In this document: piece by piece, positions 27,939-35,729 of the stretch
Layout of the letters: every line of letters starts with the position of its first letter
Position numbering within the stretch: the stretch's first letter is position 1
Notes under the pieces: generated by a model
Told to the model about the DNA's origin: nothing
Database searches by the model: none
Seen by the model: the letters and a program-made list of their open reading frames with translations, nothing else
Position numbers and translations under genes: made by a program
Origin: Candidatus Rokuibacteriota bacterium
GTDB lineage: Bacteria; Methylomirabilota; Methylomirabilia; Rokubacteriales; CSP1-6
DNA: 64,000 nucleotides
Direction: 5' to 3'
Assembly (NCBI GenBank): GCA_016184365.1
Contig: JACPCW010000074.1
Coordinates: 28,806-92,805 of the forward strand

Positions 27939-28329
27939 TTGCCCGCCGGCACGACTGAAGTCGTCGCCGTCGTCGATCTCGGCTCGACGGCCGTGGGCTT
28001 TCTGCTCGCGCGGGTCGTCCGGGCGGGACGCCGCAAATCGCGAACGGCTCCTCGAACCGCTCCGGCGCCGCGAGGGCATCGACGTGCGCACCGCGGTCGA
28101 GAACGGCAAGGAGGTGACGGTGCTGGTGGAGCTGCAGGCGCGCTTCGACGAGGAGGCGAACATCCGCTGGGCGCGTGCGCTCGAGGCCGTCGGGGCCCAC
28201 GTCGTCTACGGCGTCGCCGGCTTCAAGACGCACTGCAAGGCGTGTCTCGTCGCGCGCATCCGGGCGGACGGCGCGCCGGCGCTCCGGTCCCAGGACCGCC
28301 TGTACGAGGTGACGGGCGCGGAGCGGTAG
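27939..28329 (+). pseudogene. Fused remnants of polyphosphate genes (Ppx/GppA start, PPK1 segment)
   Basis: From a TTG at 27939 the frame reads [20 protein letters not shown], like the N-terminal phosphate-binding strand of exopolyphosphatase Ppx/GppA. After about 35 residues a different frame (from about 28030, ending 28329) reads [20 protein letters not shown], followed by [18 protein letters not shown] and [12 protein letters not shown], which is an internal part of polyphosphate kinase 1 (usual sequence GLKTHSK). Both proteins are normally 300-700 residues, so both are broken. The plus-strand promoter at 27878-27906 with operator site 3 still points into this relic, suggesting the regulon once controlled polyphosphate turnover. 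Confidence 0.6.
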
Positions 28330-28338
28330 GGGCGGCCG

Positions 28339-28737
28339 CTACCCGACGGGCGCGGAATTCACGCCGGCGGGCGCGTCGGGCTGCAGGCTCTTGAAGCGCT
28401 CGTTGAGCTGCTGGATCCGCTCCCGCTCCCTGATCTCGGTGTCGATGCGCGTGGCCCGCTCGTGACGCTCCCGCTCGACGGTCGTGGCATGCCGCACGTT
28501 CGTCGCGGCGATCCACCGGTCGAGCGACCGGATCCAGAGCTCCACGTGCTCTTCATCGCTCTTGAAGAAGGCGGTCTCGCGGTCGAAGACGACGCGCTGC
28601 GGAATGATGGTCGCGGACGAGTCCGGCAGCCGTCTGAAGAGGTCCAGCCACTCGCGCGACGGGCTCGCGCCGAGCTGCACTTCCCACTGCCGTCCGTTCC
28701 TGGTCTCCGGTGCGGTCGTTCGCTTGATGTCATCCAT
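28339..28737 (-). CDS. Hypothetical coiled-coil protein
   Basis: A 132-residue soluble protein. The N-terminal half (RQWEVQLGASPSREWLDLFR, PQRVVFDRETAFFKSDEEHV) is globular, and the C-terminal half is a long charged helix (RERHERATRIDTEIRERERI) likely to form a coiled coil. The start has GAGGGA upstream and lies 12 bases after the Tim44-like stop, so it is the last gene of that operon. No family is recognised. Confidence 0.6.
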   Translation of the reverse strand: MDDIKRTTAPETRNGRQWEVQLGASPSREWLDLFRRLPDSSATIIPQRVVFDRETAFFKSDEEHVELWIRSLDRWIAATNVRHATTVERERHERATRIDTEIRERERIQQLNERFKSLQPDAPAGVNSAPVG

Positions 28738-28749
28738 GGGTGTCCCTCA

Positions 28750-29622
28750 TCAGGCCTCGATGGCCGACAGCATCCAGAAGTGCAGGCCGCGCGGCCGCGT
28801 GAACGTCCAGAATTCTTCGACGACCCGGGCGATCGTCCGCGAGCCGCTGACCACACGGGCGCTCGCCTCGTCGACGGTGTAGTCGACGATCGAGCCGCCG
28901 ATGTACGCGGTGACGTAGTCGCGACCGCTCTCCTGCCACGCCTCCGTGACCTCGGCCGTGATCTCGATGTCCTCGACGCGGTTCACGCGGCGGACGCTTC
29001 GCAGCCGGTCGTCCTCGGCCTGCAGCGCTCCGTGCAGCTCCGCGGTGACGCGGTCACGCAGGGAACCGACGTCCCGCGCGACCCACGCACGCTGCGCGTC
29101 GCGGAACATCATCCCCGCGTATCCGACGAACCGGCCGGGATCGAAGCCCGGGTCCGTACGGCGGATGTCCCGCACGCCCGCGTCGAGGCTCGAGTCCGCG
29201 GGCGGCGCGGCCGGCACGGCGGGCGCCTCCACGAGAACGGGAATGGCGAGCGGCGCGCGCGCCGGCGACGCGGACGCGAACTGCCAGCGGCGCAGCACCA
29301 GCAGCACGACGACGAGGCCGCCGCCGAGCAACGGCGCGATGAGGGCGACGTCCGCAGCCCCGAGGTCGTGACCGAAGGCGCGGAAGACGACGGCGCCGAG
29401 CAGGCTCGCGGCGGCCAGACCCGCCACCCGGCCCATCCATGCCTCGGGACGCGCGGCTGGCGGCGCCGGCCGCGTGATCACCGGCGGCGGGGGTGGCTGA
29501 CCGCGATCGGGGACCGGACGCGCGGCCGCCGCGCCGCGTGAGCCGCGGCTGCCGATCCGACGTGTCGGGTAATCGAAGAAGATGATGCGGCTCCGATCAG
29601 AAGGGCGTCCGCGCCGCGGCAC
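28750..29622 (-). CDS. Tim44-like domain membrane protein
   Basis: A 290-residue protein with a proline-rich N-terminus, two membrane helices (about 65-83 and 92-112) and a Tim44/Mba1-like domain from about 150 to 285 ([29 protein letters not shown] strands, FWTFTRP). Bacterial Tim44-like proteins are membrane-attached and may bind lipids or translocation partners. Start GTG 29622 has no clear ribosome site; ATG at residue 63 would still keep both helices, so the proline-rich part is uncertain. It is co-directional with the GlsB-like gene and the coiled-coil gene. Confidence 0.7.
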   Translation of the reverse strand: MPRRGRPSDRSRIIFFDYPTRRIGSRGSRGAAAARPVPDRGQPPPPPVITRPAPPAARPEAWMGRVAGLAAASLLGAVVFRAFGHDLGAADVALIAPLLGGGLVVVLLVLRRWQFASASPARAPLAIPVLVEAPAVPAAPPADSSLDAGVRDIRRTDPGFDPGRFVGYAGMMFRDAQRAWVARDVGSLRDRVTAELHGALQAEDDRLRSVRRVNRVEDIEITAEVTEAWQESGRDYVTAYIGGSIVDYTVDEASARVVSGSRTIARVVEEFWTFTRPRGLHFWMLSAIEA

Positions 29623-29707
29623 GATACACGGCGACGTCGTGCCAGAGCACCCAGCCCGACAACAGCGTCACGACGAGCGCCCCACGGCGGCCGCCCGGGA
29701 ACGTCAT
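29597..29707 (-). CDS. Possible 36-residue membrane microprotein
   Basis: [20 protein letters not shown] then [16 protein letters not shown], a basic N-terminus followed by one hydrophobic helix. It lies between the GlsB-like and Tim44-like genes and overlaps the Tim44-like start in another frame. It has no strong ribosome site. It could instead be a frameshifted signal peptide of the Tim44-like protein. Confidence 0.25.
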   Translation of the reverse strand: MTFPGGRRGALVVTLLSGWVLWHDVAVYRAAARTPF

Positions 29708-29715
29708 CGTCGGGG

Positions 29716-29991
29716 CTACGCGGCGATCAGCGGGGCGCGCCAGAACATCCGCTGAGCGGCGATCGCCAGCGCCGCGCCGGCAAACCCGACCCCGAACATC
29801 CCCGGCATCCCGGCGTCGATCGAGAAGACGGTCCAGACGGCCGCGCCCGCGACCACGCTGCCGGCGAGACCGACGGCCACGTCGTGAAGAAAGCCGTAGC
29901 CGCCCGCGCGCGAGCTCGCTTCGGCGACCCAGCCGGCCATGAGCCCGGCGAGCCCCAGCATGGGGCCCATGTGCACGATGTCATCGAGCAT
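29716..29991 (-). CDS. GlsB/YeaQ/YmgE-like small membrane protein
   Basis: A 91-residue, almost wholly hydrophobic protein with three glycine-rich helices ([57 protein letters not shown]), the size and layout of transglycosylase-associated/GlsB stress proteins. ATG 29991 has AAGGCGG upstream; the longer frame to 30120 crosses the promoter and is rejected. Its promoter shares the -35 with the divergent groES promoter. It resembles the N-terminal part of the 27.8-kb protein, giving two such proteins in one regulon. Confidence 0.7.
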   Translation of the reverse strand: MLDDIVHMGPMLGLAGLMAGWVAEASSRAGGYGFLHDVAVGLAGSVVAGAAVWTVFSIDAGMPGMFGVGFAGAALAIAAQRMFWRAPLIAA

Positions 29992-30012
29992 GACGTGACC
30001 GCCTTTCCGTGT

Positions 30013-30076
30013 CTGTATGCCCAGGGTAGGACGGACCGGAGTGTCTGTCAACGAGTGTACTATTTCAGTGATACAC
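30013..30076. promoter_or_regulatory. Divergent groES / GlsB-like promoter with one full and one half operator
   Basis: The full operator GTGTA-N12-TACAC is at 30055-30076. A half-site CTGTA at 30013-30017 opens a degenerate second repeat (30013-30034) whose centre is again 42 bp from the first. Plus strand: TGTCAA (30046-30051), 17-base spacer, TGATAC (30069-30074) drives groES. Minus strand: TTGACA (30051-30046), 17-base spacer, TACCCT (30028-30023) drives the GlsB-like operon. The geometry copies that at 27845-27908. No CIRCE element is seen here. Confidence 0.75.
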
Positions 30077-30118
30077 TCACCTCGCGCGGCGCCCGGCCGT
30101 GCGCAAGGAGATCTGCCC

Positions 30119-30423
30119 ATGACTCAGGCCACGAAGACCATCCTCCGCCCGCTCCACGACCGCGTGCTCGTCAAGCGCCTCGCCGCGCAGGACGAGAAGC
30201 ACGGCAGCCTCATCATCCCCGACACCGCCAAGGAAAAGCCGCAGGAGGGCCAGGTGATCGCCGTGGGCCCCGGCCGGGTGACCGACGACGGCACCAAGCT
30301 GCCCCCCGCGCTGAAGCAGGGCGATCGCATCCTCTTCGGCAAGTACTCCGGCAGCGAGGTCACGCTGGACGGCGAGGAATTCCTCGTCATGAAGGAGGAC
30401 GACGTCCTCGGGGTCGTCGGCGC

Positions 30424-30427
<4 letters not shown>
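30119..30427 (+). CDS. groES: Co-chaperonin GroES
   Basis: A 102-residue GroES (10-kDa chaperonin) with [13 protein letters not shown], the mobile-loop region [18 protein letters not shown] and [14 protein letters not shown]. It caps the GroEL ring during ATP-driven folding. ATG 30119 has AAGGAG at 30105-30110. TGA overlaps the groEL ATG. Expression is probably set by the 30055-30076 operator rather than by HrcA/CIRCE. Confidence 0.95.
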
Positions 30428-32004
<1,577 letters not shown>

Positions 32005-32010
32005 AGAACC

Positions 32011-32040
32011 CGCCGCCGCGAGCCCGGTCTCGCGGCGGCG
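32011..32040 (+). terminator. Strong hairpin after groEL
   Basis: A perfect 12-bp stem CGCCGCCGCGAG / CTCGCGGCGGCG with a 6-base loop begins seven bases after the groEL stop. There is no T run after it, so it may be a transcript 3'-end stabiliser or partial attenuator rather than a classical terminator. The zinc-ribbon gene starts 32 bases later. Confidence 0.4.
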
Positions 32041-32071
32041 ACGGTCGGGCTCTCGAAGAAGGGAGGACTCC

Positions 32072-32230
32072 ATGCTCACCACGCACCGATGTGTCTCGTG
32101 CACGGCCGAGCTGCCGAGCGGAATCGAAGGCAACTGCACCGTGTGTTTCCTGAAGGCGGGGCTCAGCAAACGCTTCCCCGGACGCACGGCCGCGCGGCGA
32201 CGCCGCCGACGCGGCGGCCGCAGGCGCTAG
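32072..32230 (+). CDS. 52-residue zinc-ribbon microprotein with arginine-rich tail
   Basis: ATG 32072 follows a strong GGGAGGA site at 32061-32067. The protein, MLTTHRCVSCTAELPSGIEG then NCTVCFLKAGLS, has two CxxC pairs forming a likely zinc ribbon, and ends in a tail of mostly Arg and Gly (residues 40-52) suited to binding RNA or DNA. It sits directly after groEL. It is below the size cut-off of many gene finders. No family is recognised. Confidence 0.55.
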   Translation: MLTTHRCVSCTAELPSGIEGNCTVCFLKAGLSKRFPGRTAARRRRRRGGRRR

Positions 32231-32305
32231 CCCGGACCGGTGGTAGTCGCCGCGTGCGCACGTCCACGAAGGCGCGTAGAGTCTGATCTCCACGGGGGCC
32301 ATGAC

Positions 32306-32716
32306 GTGACAGCCGCGGCGGAACTCTTCGATCTTCTCTGGGAGTCGCTCGCCGACGATGCGCCCACTGTGCTGGAAGTCGTGACCGTCATCCTCACGCA
32401 GGATGGCGCCAGGGTCACCGCCGTCGGTTCCGCGGAGGAGGCGCTCGCCGCGCTGCAAGGGGAGCGCCCCGACGTCCTCCTGAGCGATCTCTCGATGCCA
32501 GCAAAGGGCGGCTACTGGCTGATCGGGGAGGTTCGGGCGCTGCCACCCGAACTCGGCGGAGTCACACCCGCCGCCGCGCTCACGGCCCACACCGGTCCCG
32601 CACACCGCGCGAGCGTCCTGCGCGCGGGATTCCAGCTCCATGTGGAGAAGCCCATTCGTCTCGATGAGCTGATCGAGGCCGTGGCGATACTGGCACTCAA
32701 GGAACACGCGCCGTAG
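32306..32716 (+). CDS. Stand-alone response-regulator receiver domain
   Basis: A 136-residue CheY-like receiver without output domain. The phospho-acceptor is Asp61 in LLSDLSMPAKGG, with Asp17/Asp18 as the acidic pair, Thr93 in ALTAHTG and Lys115 in VEKPI. The strand before the acidic pair is unusual, so metal binding may be altered. GTG 32306 follows a G-rich stretch; an in-frame GTG at 32240 is possible. No histidine kinase is nearby. Isolated receivers of this type are often cut from hybrid kinases. Confidence 0.75.
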   Translation: MTAAAELFDLLWESLADDAPTVLEVVTVILTQDGARVTAVGSAEEALAALQGERPDVLLSDLSMPAKGGYWLIGEVRALPPELGGVTPAAALTAHTGPAHRASVLRAGFQLHVEKPIRLDELIEAVAILALKEHAP

Positions 32717-32731
32717 CTCCGGGAGGCACCC

Positions 32732-32944
32732 ATGTCACGCCGATCGGTCACGCCTCGCCACGCGGACACGCCCGAACGAAGCTCGGACGAGCAGACCATC
32801 CGCGCGCGTCTGTTCGACGTCGATGTGGATCGCAAGAAGCAGATCGACGACACCATCGACTACTTCGGCGAGGGCCGCGCGCGGCGGTCCGTCGTCACGT
32901 CGGATCCGGCCAGTTGCCTCGGCACGGGCTGGAACATGAGGTGA
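32732..32944 (+). CDS. Small charged hypothetical protein
   Basis: A 70-residue protein (MSRRSVTPRHADTPERSSDE ... DVDRKKQIDDTIDYFGEG) with a good GGGAGG ribosome site, 15 bases after the receiver-domain gene. It is hydrophilic, with one predicted helix. No family is recognised. It is the last gene of the groES transcript, facing convergent minus-strand genes. Confidence 0.5.
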   Translation: MSRRSVTPRHADTPERSSDEQTIRARLFDVDVDRKKQIDDTIDYFGEGRARRSVVTSDPASCLGTGWNMR

Positions 32945-32957
32945 TCGTGGACGAGAG

Positions 32958-32978
32958 GGCGCAACAGGCCCTTGCGCC
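32958..32978. terminator. Hairpin between convergent transcripts
   Basis: GGCGCAA-N7-TTGCGCC forms a 7-bp stem between the stop codons of the 70-residue gene and the convergent membrane protein gene. The position suggests a bidirectional terminator, but there is no T run on either side. Confidence 0.35.
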
Positions 32979-32986
32979 AGAAGGGG

Positions 32987-33400
32987 TCAAGCCGGTTCGC
33001 GAGACTCGAGAAGGCGCAGCGCAGCCGAACGGTTGTGCTCGAGGAAGTCGCCCGCGCGCTGATGACGCGCGCGCCTCCACCAGCCGCCCAGGACGACCAG
33101 CGAGAGCGCGATCACGTTCAGCGTGACCGGCAGGATCTTGCCCCGCGTCGACACGGTCGACAACGAGTAGCCGAGCGTCCCGGCCAGGAGCAGCGGGACC
33201 AGCACCACCGCCGGCGGCGGCCAGACGCGGCGCCACCAGCGAAGCAGGCCATCGCCGAACTCTCCCTCGAGCCGGTGGTGGACGACCGCCCACACGACGA
33301 ACGCGGCCACGAAGAGCGCGGGCATCCATTCGTGCAGCCAGATCACGCTGGTGACGATGAGGAGCACGCCGGCCGCGCGCCGCCGTTCCAGGCCGCTCAC
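32987..33400 (-). CDS. Small membrane protein coupled to the desaturase
   Basis: A 137-residue protein with four hydrophobic segments (AAGVLLIVTSVIWLHEWMPA, LFVAAFVVWAVVHHRL, AVVLVPLLLAGTLGYSL, VTLNVIALSLVVLGGWW) and basic loops. GTG 33400 lies in a GTGA overlap with the desaturase stop, so its synthesis is coupled to the desaturase. Its family is not recognised; it could assist the desaturase or act in lipid metabolism. Confidence 0.6.
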   Translation of the reverse strand: MSGLERRRAAGVLLIVTSVIWLHEWMPALFVAAFVVWAVVHHRLEGEFGDGLLRWWRRVWPPPAVVLVPLLLAGTLGYSLSTVSTRGKILPVTLNVIALSLVVLGGWWRRARHQRAGDFLEHNRSAALRLLESREPA

Positions 33401-34164
33401 CCTCGAGGCTCGCGGTTGGCGGGAACGCGCACGGGCTCGCCAACGACCATGGCCAGCCGCATCGCCGCCAGGGCGCGGATCACCAGCCACGACGGATCGA
33501 ACTCGAGCCGCCGCATGCTGAACTTCGGCGCGCGTGGATGCGCGTGATGATTGTTGTGGAGACTCTCCCCGGCCGTCAGCCACGCCAGCACCGTCGAGTT
33601 GTACGCGGTGTTGCCGAAGTTCTGTGCCCCTCGCCAGTGTCCGAGCCCGTTGATGAGCGGCGCCGCGACGAAGACGTAGAGGACGGCATGGAGCAGCGCC
33701 GCCAGGAGACCGGGGACGACGCCGAGCACGACGCAGAGCAGGGCAATGCCGAGCGCGGGACCGACCAGACCACGCGAGAAGGCGACACGATCCAGCCAGT
33801 CCGGCGCGAGGTCGCGCGCGAACTTCGCGATCGTGTCCGGGTTGCGCGCTTCCCGGATGTAGTAGACGACGTTCAGGAGCTGGACGCGCCAGAACCCGAG
33901 GACGAGCGGGCTGTGCGGATCCCCCTCGCGGTCGGTGAACGCGTGGTGTTTGCGATGGACCGCGACCCACTCCTGGCGGCTCTGTCCCGTCGTGATCCAG
34001 AGCACGATCCGGAACAGCACGTCCGCGCCGGGCGTCACGACGAGCGCCCGGTGCGCGAGCGCCCGGTGCAGGTAGACCGACGTCGCGATCAGCGCCAGCT
34101 GGGTGACGGCCACCGCGACGACGGGAACGATCCAGATGTCGGACCACACGAACATTCCACTCAC
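33397..34164 (-). CDS. Membrane fatty-acid (acyl-CoA/acyl-lipid) desaturase
   Basis: A 255-residue membrane desaturase with all diiron histidine boxes: His33-x4-His38 (HRALAHR), His70-x2-His73-His74 (HRKHHAF) and His203-x2-His206-His207 (HNNHHAHP), plus His176 in NGLGHW. The hydrophobic segments between the boxes fit the delta-9 acyl-CoA desaturase family. It introduces a double bond in an acyl chain and so tunes membrane fluidity. It lies three bases after the 34.2-kb gene, in the operon headed by the GntR regulator, so its expression should follow that regulator's operator at 35574-35595. Confidence 0.9.
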   Translation of the reverse strand: MSGMFVWSDIWIVPVVAVAVTQLALIATSVYLHRALAHRALVVTPGADVLFRIVLWITTGQSRQEWVAVHRKHHAFTDREGDPHSPLVLGFWRVQLLNVVYYIREARNPDTIAKFARDLAPDWLDRVAFSRGLVGPALGIALLCVVLGVVPGLLAALLHAVLYVFVAAPLINGLGHWRGAQNFGNTAYNSTVLAWLTAGESLHNNHHAHPRAPKFSMRRLEFDPSWLVIRALAAMRLAMVVGEPVRVPANREPRG

Positions 34165-34167
34165 GGA

Positions 34168-34512
34168 TCAGGCCTCCCCGCCGTCGTCCCGGTATGGATC
34201 ACGGTCCAGGCTCGGCGCGGAACCGTCGCCGAGGGACTCGCCATCGATCGTGATGAAGACGATGGCCTGCGGCCACGGCGCGCGATTCACCCAGATGGCC
34301 GACGCGACCGATCCCGTACGCGTGTTCACGCCCTGCCAGAGACCACCGGCCGGACGGATATCGCGGCGGCTCGTCGTCATCTCGCGCTTGCATTCGTCGA
34401 AGCCGTCCTTCGACAGGGCGCCGATCACGTCGTCCGGCGCCGCCATCCAGCCCTGCTCCTGCTGGACCCAGTCCATCCCGCCCTGGCGGCGAAGGTCGTC
34501 GAGGCCGTGCAT
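34168..34512 (-). CDS. Hypothetical protein between gntR and desaturase
   Basis: A 114-residue soluble protein (GMDWVQQEQGWMAAPDDVIG, DGFDECKREMTTSRRDIRPA, WPQAIVFITIDGESLGDG) starting five bases after the gntR stop. The spacing shows it belongs to the gntR-desaturase operon. It has no signal peptide or membrane helix, and I recognise no family. Confidence 0.6.
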   Translation of the reverse strand: MHGLDDLRRQGGMDWVQQEQGWMAAPDDVIGALSKDGFDECKREMTTSRRDIRPAGGLWQGVNTRTGSVASAIWVNRAPWPQAIVFITIDGESLGDGSAPSLDRDPYRDDGGEA

Positions 34513-34517
34513 CGGCT

Positions 34518-35561
34518 TCAGCGCTTCGCCCGCAGCGTCGTCGCCACGGTGCTGGATGAACGAGTGCGCGTCCGGCGGGCGCCGTCGGCGCGCGCCGGGG
34601 CCGTTCCATCCCCGTCGCGTCGCACGAGGACGGCCGCCAGCATTTCGATCGCGCGCGGGTCGAGCGCCCGGTCATCGACGATCACGCGCACCGCGGCGCG
34701 CGCCAGCCTGCGGACCCGCTCGGCCGCGGCGGTCGAACACACGATGGCGTCCACCCGATCGAGCAGGCGCGCCAGCGGCGGACCTTCGACGGGACACGCA
34801 CCGGCCAGCACGATGTTCGGCAGGCGGGCGTTGGCGATCGAGTGCTCCAGGTTGTGTGCGGTCTCGCCGGCGGTCGAGACCACGCCCACGCGCGTTCCCG
34901 CCGGCAGCTGGGCGAGGGCATGAAGGGTCTCCAGATGCGCCTCGGCGAGCAGCGCGATCACGGGGACGCCCAGGCCGCGCAGGAGCCGCTCCACCTCCGG
35001 GAGATGCGTGAAGCTCGTGACCGCCGCCCGCCACCGCGCGTCCCGCTTCCGGCGCCGCACGGCGGTGGCCAGCTCGCCCAGCAGCACCTCGTCGATGCGC
35101 ACGGGAAGCTGAGCCTCGAGCTGCCGGGCGAAGAAGTCGAGCTCCGGCGGACTGCATTCCACCAGGAGGACGTCGACGGTGCCCTGCACCGCGGCGGGGC
35201 GCACGCCGGCCAGGCTCAGCACGCCCACGGCGACCTCGTCGGCCGTCATCCCGAGCGCCGCCGCCCGGATCACGGCATCGCGCAGGAAGGCGTGGCGGAG
35301 ATGCGGGACGGGACGCGACGGCGCCTTCGGGGCCACGAACACGCCCTTGCCTCGCCGCGCCTCCACGTAGCCGCTCCCCTTGAGATCGTCGATGACGCGC
35401 GCGACGGTGTTGGGATTGACGCCGAGGAAGCCGGCCAGCTCGCGGATGCTCGGGAGCGCCTGATCCAGCGGCACGCCGCCGGCTTCGATGACCTGCCGGA
35501 TCTGTTCGGTGAGCTGGCGCCGGATCGGGATCGGGCTGCGGGCGTCGATCGTGAGGTTCAT
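34518..35561 (-). CDS. GntR-family regulator with a large effector domain
   Basis: A 347-residue regulator. Residues 8-78 form a GntR winged helix (PIPIRRQLTEQIRQVIEAGG, LPSIRELAGFLGVNPNTVAR, GKGVFV). The remaining 265 residues look like a Rossmann- or binding-protein-like domain (VDVLLVECSPPELDFFARQL, GVPVIALLAE, VGVVSTAGETAHN, VDAIVCSTAAAERV), much larger than the short YtrA-type tail. A ligand-responsive repressor or activator is inferred. ATG 35561 was chosen; ATG 35573 would be nearly leaderless. The promoter is TTGACC-N17-TAGTAT with the -10 inside an operator, so it probably represses itself and the other island promoters. The longer frame to 37700 is antisense. Confidence 0.85.
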   Translation of the reverse strand: MNLTIDARSPIPIRRQLTEQIRQVIEAGGVPLDQALPSIRELAGFLGVNPNTVARVIDDLKGSGYVEARRGKGVFVAPKAPSRPVPHLRHAFLRDAVIRAAALGMTADEVAVGVLSLAGVRPAAVQGTVDVLLVECSPPELDFFARQLEAQLPVRIDEVLLGELATAVRRRKRDARWRAAVTSFTHLPEVERLLRGLGVPVIALLAEAHLETLHALAQLPAGTRVGVVSTAGETAHNLEHSIANARLPNIVLAGACPVEGPPLARLLDRVDAIVCSTAAAERVRRLARAAVRVIVDDRALDPRAIEMLAAVLVRRDGDGTAPARADGARRTRTRSSSTVATTLRAKR

Positions 35562-35573
35562 CCGTGTGGGCAT

Positions 35574-35612
35574 CTGTATGCATATACTAGTACAGTAGCC
35601 CGATCGGGTCAA
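35574..35612 (-). promoter_or_regulatory. gntR promoter and operator (site 5)
   Basis: CTGTA-N12-TACAG occupies 35574-35595. On the minus strand TTGACC (35612-35607), a 17-base spacer and TAGTAT (35589-35584) form a good sigma-70-type promoter whose -10 lies inside the repeat. This site and the one at 27845-27866 also share most of the 12-base centre (TGCWTAYAYTAG). Confidence 0.75.
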
Positions 35613-35729
35613 GCGTTCGCGGGGTCGCTGCCGCCCGGGGTCGCGGGTCGCCGCACGTCGGCGGCGCCGTGTTACGATCGCGCGACGTCGCCGAATTCCT
35701 CTCCGGACGGTGGTTCCGACACGAGCACC

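Noticed and set aside
32011..32040. Classical rho-independent terminator after groEL
   Set aside because: The stem is perfect but no T run follows, and genes with good ribosome sites continue downstream, so it was kept only as a low-confidence hairpin.
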